Assembly: GCF_001983955.1 (NCBI RefSeq)
Contig: NZ_CP019562.1
Coordinates: 1,054,001 to 1,118,000, forward strand
Length of the DNA stretch: 64,000 nucleotides
Direction of reading: 5' to 3'
Origin: Streptococcus oralis
GTDB taxonomy: Bacteria; Bacillota; Bacilli; Lactobacillales; Streptococcaceae
Shown: positions 58,224 through 64,000 of the stretch, piece after piece
Position numbering within the stretch: the stretch's first letter is position 1
How the letters are laid out: each line of letters opens with the position of its first letter
Made by a program: the position numbers and the translations under genes
The notes under the pieces: generated by a model
What the model was told of the DNA's origin: nothing
The model's database searches: none
What the model saw: the letters and a program-made list of their open reading frames with translations, nothing else

Positions 58224-59636
58224 TTATCCGACTGAACCTTCCATTTCATAGCTAATCAAGCGATTCAGCTCAACTGCATATTCCATTGGAAGCTCTTTAG
58301 TGAAGGGTTCGACAAATCCCATGACAATCATCTCAGTAGCTTCAGATTCTGACAAACCACGACTCATGAGGTAGTATAGTTGTTCCTCTGAAATCTTAGA
58401 TACCTTGGCTTCGTGTTCCAATGCAACTTGCGAGTTGTGAATTTCATTGAATGGGATGGTATCTGACGCTGACAAGTCATCCATGATAATGGTATCACAC
58501 TCGATGTGAGAAACAGATTTCTTAGAGTTCTTGTTAAAGGTTACTTGTCCACGGTAGTCCACCTTTCCTCCGCCTTTAGCGATGGATTTAGACACGATAG
58601 ACGAGCTTGTGTGTGGAGCGTTGTGGATCATCTTAGCACCTGTGTCTTGGTGTTGCCCTGAATTGGCAAAGGCGATAGAGAGCATGGTACCACGGGCTCC
58701 TTCTCCATCCAGATAAACAGATGGGTATTTCATGGTTGTTTTAGCACCCAAGTTACCATCAATCCACTCAACAGTCGCATCTTTCAAAGCTTTAGCACGT
58801 TTGGTTACCAAGTTATAGACGTTATCAGACCAGTTTTGGATGGTTGTATAACGCATGTAGGCTCCGTCCAAAGCAAAGATTTCTACAATGGCTGCATGCA
58901 AGCTGTTGCTTGAGTAAGTCGGTGCTGTACATCCTTCGACATAGTGTACACTTGCTCCCTCATCAACGATAATCAAGGTACGTTCAAACTGACCTGTATT
59001 TTCGTTGTTGATACGGAAGTAGGTTTGAAGTGGAATATCTACCTTAACACCTTTTGGTACATAGATAAAGGTTCCACCAGACCATACTGCAGAGTTGAGG
59101 GCTGCCAACTTGTTATCTGTCGGTGGTACCAACTTCGCAAAGTATTGTTTAAACAAGTCTGGGTATTCCTTGAGGGCAGAATCTGTATCTGTAAAGATAA
59201 TCCCCAATTTCTGGAACTCTTCCTTCATGTTGTGGTAAACCACTTCTGACTCGTACTGGGCAGAGGCACCTGCTAAATAAGCACGCTCAGCTTCTGGAAT
59301 ACCGATACGTTCAAAGGTTTCTTTAATCTTTTCAGGTACATCATCCCAAGAACGGGCTGGTTTATCAGATGGTTTTTGGTAGTAGATCAAGTCATCAAAG
59401 TCAATCTCTGACAAGTCTGCTCCCCAGGTTTGCATGGGCATTTTTTTGAAGGTTTCATAAGACTTCAAACGGAACTCCAACATCCACTCAGGCTCACCCT
59501 TGGCAGCTGATAATTCGCGAATGACTTCTTCGTTCAATCCTTTTCCTGTCGATAGGACAGGCTCTACATCGTCATGGAAACCAAATTTATATTCACCAAG
59601 GTCAATTGGTTTTGGTTCTACTCTTTCTTCAGCCAT
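58224..59636 (-). CDS. sufB: Fe-S cluster scaffold protein SufB
   Basis: 470 residues from [12 protein letters not shown]. Middle part is the SufB beta-helix ([38 protein letters not shown]); the C-terminal helical part is [19 protein letters not shown]. In the SufBCD complex it builds 4Fe-4S clusters from sulfur delivered by SufS-SufU. AAAGGA lies before this ATG. Shares its fold with SufD upstream. Confidence 0.97.
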   Translation of the reverse strand: MAEERVEPKPIDLGEYKFGFHDDVEPVLSTGKGLNEEVIRELSAAKGEPEWMLEFRLKSYETFKKMPMQTWGADLSEIDFDDLIYYQKPSDKPARSWDDVPEKIKETFERIGIPEAERAYLAGASAQYESEVVYHNMKEEFQKLGIIFTDTDSALKEYPDLFKQYFAKLVPPTDNKLAALNSAVWSGGTFIYVPKGVKVDIPLQTYFRINNENTGQFERTLIIVDEGASVHYVEGCTAPTYSSNSLHAAIVEIFALDGAYMRYTTIQNWSDNVYNLVTKRAKALKDATVEWIDGNLGAKTTMKYPSVYLDGEGARGTMLSIAFANSGQHQDTGAKMIHNAPHTSSSIVSKSIAKGGGKVDYRGQVTFNKNSKKSVSHIECDTIIMDDLSASDTIPFNEIHNSQVALEHEAKVSKISEEQLYYLMSRGLSESEATEMIVMGFVEPFTKELPMEYAVELNRLISYEMEGSVG

Positions 59637-59693
59637 AATATCCTTTCTTTCATTCTTCATTTCTACTGATTCATAAGACAAAAGAAACTTGTC

Positions 59694-62620
<2,927 letters not shown>

Positions 62621-62647
62621 TTACTTCTCCTAAAAGATACGAGGGAA

Positions 62648-63418
62648 TTACAATTCTTCCTTGTAGTCGTAGCCAAGTTCTTCAGCTAGTTTTGCGTATC
62701 CTTCACGTTCCAAACGGGCAGCCAATTCTGGACCACCAGAAAGGACCACACGACCTTCCATCATCACGTGGACCACATCAGGTGTGATGTAGTTCAAAAG
62801 ACGTTGGTAGTGTGTGATAATCATAGCACCAAAGCCTTCACCACGCATGGCATTGACACCTTTCGATACAACTTTAAGGGCGTCAATATCAAGACCTGAG
62901 TCAATCTCATCCAAAAGGGCAAAAGTTGGTTCCAACATCAAGAGTTGAAGAATTTCATTACGTTTTTTCTCACCACCAGAGAAACCTTCGTTTAGGTAAC
63001 GCTCTGCCATTTCTTCTTTCATGTTGAGCAATTCCATTTTCTCGTCTAGTTTAGTGATGAACTCACGAACCGAAATCTTTTCATCATCTTCTTTACCAGC
63101 ATTCATGGCTGCACGAAGAAACTCTGCATTGGTAATTCCAGGAATTTCAGATGGGTATTGCATAGCAAGGAAAAGTCCCATACGCGCACGCTCGTCCACT
63201 TCCAACTCAAGGATATTTACGCCATCAAACAAGACCTCACCTTTAGTAACTTCATAGTTAGGGTTCCCCATGATAGCGGCAGAAAGAGTCGATTTACCAG
63301 TACCATTTGGTCCCATGATAGCTGCGATTTCTCCTGTTTTCAGAGTCAGATTGACTCCTTTCAAAATTTCTTTTCCTTCAATCTCAACGTGAAGATCTTT
63401 GATCTCTAATACTGACAT
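62648..63418 (-). CDS. sufC: Fe-S assembly ATPase SufC
   Basis: 256-residue ABC-type ATPase: Walker A GPNGTGKST at 36-44, signature FSGGEKKRNEILQ, Walker B FALLDEIDSGLD. It drives conformational change in SufBC2D. First gene of the suf operon sufC-sufD-sufS-sufU-sufB. Confidence 0.97.
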   Translation of the reverse strand: MSVLEIKDLHVEIEGKEILKGVNLTLKTGEIAAIMGPNGTGKSTLSAAIMGNPNYEVTKGEVLFDGVNILELEVDERARMGLFLAMQYPSEIPGITNAEFLRAAMNAGKEDDEKISVREFITKLDEKMELLNMKEEMAERYLNEGFSGGEKKRNEILQLLMLEPTFALLDEIDSGLDIDALKVVSKGVNAMRGEGFGAMIITHYQRLLNYITPDVVHVMMEGRVVLSGGPELAARLEREGYAKLAEELGYDYKEEL

Positions 63419-63523
63419 GATAGTTCCTTTCTTTTTCTAGCCTACTCCCTTTATCCTTAGAGAAATCACTTACATTTCTCAAAAAATACAAGAAAAGGTC
63501 CATAAATATACTCTACTAGTATA

Positions 63524-63547
63524 ACAAAAAAAAGCCTAAAAGGCTTT
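63524..63547 (-). terminator. Terminator between the DUF3272-like gene and sufC
   Basis: AAAGCCT (63531-63537) and AGGCTTT (63541-63547) with a 3-base loop, followed leftward by a long T run. The suf promoter must lie between here and 63418; candidates TATACT and TATATT are seen but no convincing -35. Confidence 0.8.
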
Positions 63548-63569
63548 GATTTTGTTTAGAAGCTAGTGA

Positions 63570-63764
63570 CTAATCCTTGCGGTTTAGGTGCTGATCAATG
63601 GCATCTACTATTTTCCCCATTACATAACTTAATCTAAAATTTCGAAAAAGTAGAATGGCCCAAAAGGCTGCCATGAAATAGCGACCAGTCATCCAAGCTT
63701 CATTGAAAAAATAAGTCTCAGCAGCAGTAAATAGTGCTATCACGATAAATTGTTGTCTAGTCAT
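63570..63764 (-). CDS. Small DUF3272-like membrane protein
   Basis: 64 residues with two hydrophobic segments (about 5-19 and 29-42) and a charged tail. I recall it as DUF3272, a short streptococcal family next to dnaX. Function unknown. It begins 27 bases after the dnaX stop. Confidence 0.75.
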   Translation of the reverse strand: MTRQQFIVIALFTAAETYFFNEAWMTGRYFMAAFWAILLFRNFRLSYVMGKIVDAIDQHLNRKD

Positions 63765-63791
63765 AGGATTATTGTACCATGAAATCCACTT

Positions 63792-64000
63792 TTAGTCTTC
63801 TTCGACCATGACTTTATCAGCCAGAAATTCAAATCCCTCTGGAATCAGGCTCTCTTCTTCTACCTCTTGATCTGCCTGAGAAGACTTGTTTTTAGCTGAA
63901 AATGCTGCACGAACCTCTTTCCATTCCTCTAGGGAAATTGCCAGGATTTCAGGTGAAAATCCAGCCGCCTGGCTGAGAATATTGCCAAACATGGTATTGA
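63792..64000 (-). CDS. dnaX: DNA polymerase III subunits gamma/tau, C-terminal fragment
   Basis: The frame stays open to the right edge of the window, so this is the 3' end of a longer gene. About 69 residues are visible, ending FEFLADKVMVEED; the acidic tail and position next to the DUF3272-like and suf genes match the pneumococcal dnaX neighbourhood. Tau binds the polymerase and helicase in the replisome. The ATP-binding and zinc domains lie outside the window. Confidence 0.8.
   Translation of the reverse strand, partial: NTMFGNILSQAAGFSPEILAISLEEWKEVRAAFSAKNKSSQADQEVEEESLIPEGFEFLADKVMVEED

Overview
The window is chromosomal DNA of a mitis-group Streptococcus (S. mitis / oralis / infantis / pneumoniae relatives). 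The protein sequences (GyrA, TopA, SrtA, DprA, SufBCDSU, LeuABCD) read as pneumococcal-type orthologues, many promoters are extended -10 boxes of the form TGnTATAAT, dprA carries a streptococcal ComX box, and the sequence is low in GC. The exact species cannot be fixed from the sequence alone. Several blocks that are apart in S. pneumoniae, as far as I recall its gene order, are joined here (for example the dprA/lipoprotein block next to lepA), which argues for a non-pneumococcal member of the group.

Layout. 1-809: 3' part of zwf. 854-3768 (-): ftsY and two Cof-type HAD phosphatases. 3926-4709 (+): a VIT1/CCC1-type metal transporter with its own promoter and terminator. 4708-7686 (-): a BceAB-like peptide-resistance ABC transporter preceded by an untracked 36-codon ORF and a BceR-type operator. 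7838-10744 (-): tex, sprT, pspC-like. 10829-12744 (+): 43-residue protein, UPF0718 permease and TIGR03943 partner. 12797-18138 (-): ribF, then rnc-smc. 18138-19517 (-): an orphan terminator, tRNA-Arg(CCG) and guaC. 19564-22549 (-): McrBC-type type IV restriction module. 22631-28615 (-): leucine operon leuA-leuB-DUF1294-leuC-leuD plus a YrdC/Sua5-like gene, with leader peptide, attenuator and CodY box. 28673-34371 (-): mmcQ-like, cutC, ybaN-like, topA, dprA, lipoprotein. 34426-42451 (-): lepA, then the xseA-xseB-ispA-tlyA-argR-recN-phosphatase operon. 42500-48174 (-): udk, truB, an unrecognised membrane protein, DUF2130, metY-like. 48233-52528 (-): formate/nitrite-type channel, srtA, gyrA. 52561-53698 (+): ldh. 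53733-55066 (-): HU, degV. 55116-56024 (+): YitT family. 56023-57478 (-): APC permease. 57500-63418 (-): suf operon sufCDSUB plus an unknown gene and a decayed copy of the sufB 3' end. 63524-64000 (-): DUF3272-like and the 3' end of dnaX.

How it works together. Most of the window is housekeeping: DNA topology and chromosome upkeep (gyrA, topA, smc, HU, recN, xseAB, dnaX), membrane targeting and translation (ftsY, lepA, truB, tlyA, tRNA-Arg), Fe-S assembly (suf), lactate fermentation (ldh) and branched-chain amino-acid synthesis. Regulation can be read directly in places: tandem Leu codons plus a terminator and CodY box before leuA, a ComX box before dprA, cre-like sites at ldh and the formate channel, and a BceR-type palindrome before the Bce-like transporter. 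ribF and tex both place the -10 box six bases from the ATG, so both should be leaderless transcripts. The accessory-looking parts are mcrBC, the membrane protein before truB, the unknown gene after sufB and the YrdC-like gene in the leu operon. No gap between genes exceeds about 300 bases. I saw no insertion sequence, prophage, CRISPR array, rRNA or origin.
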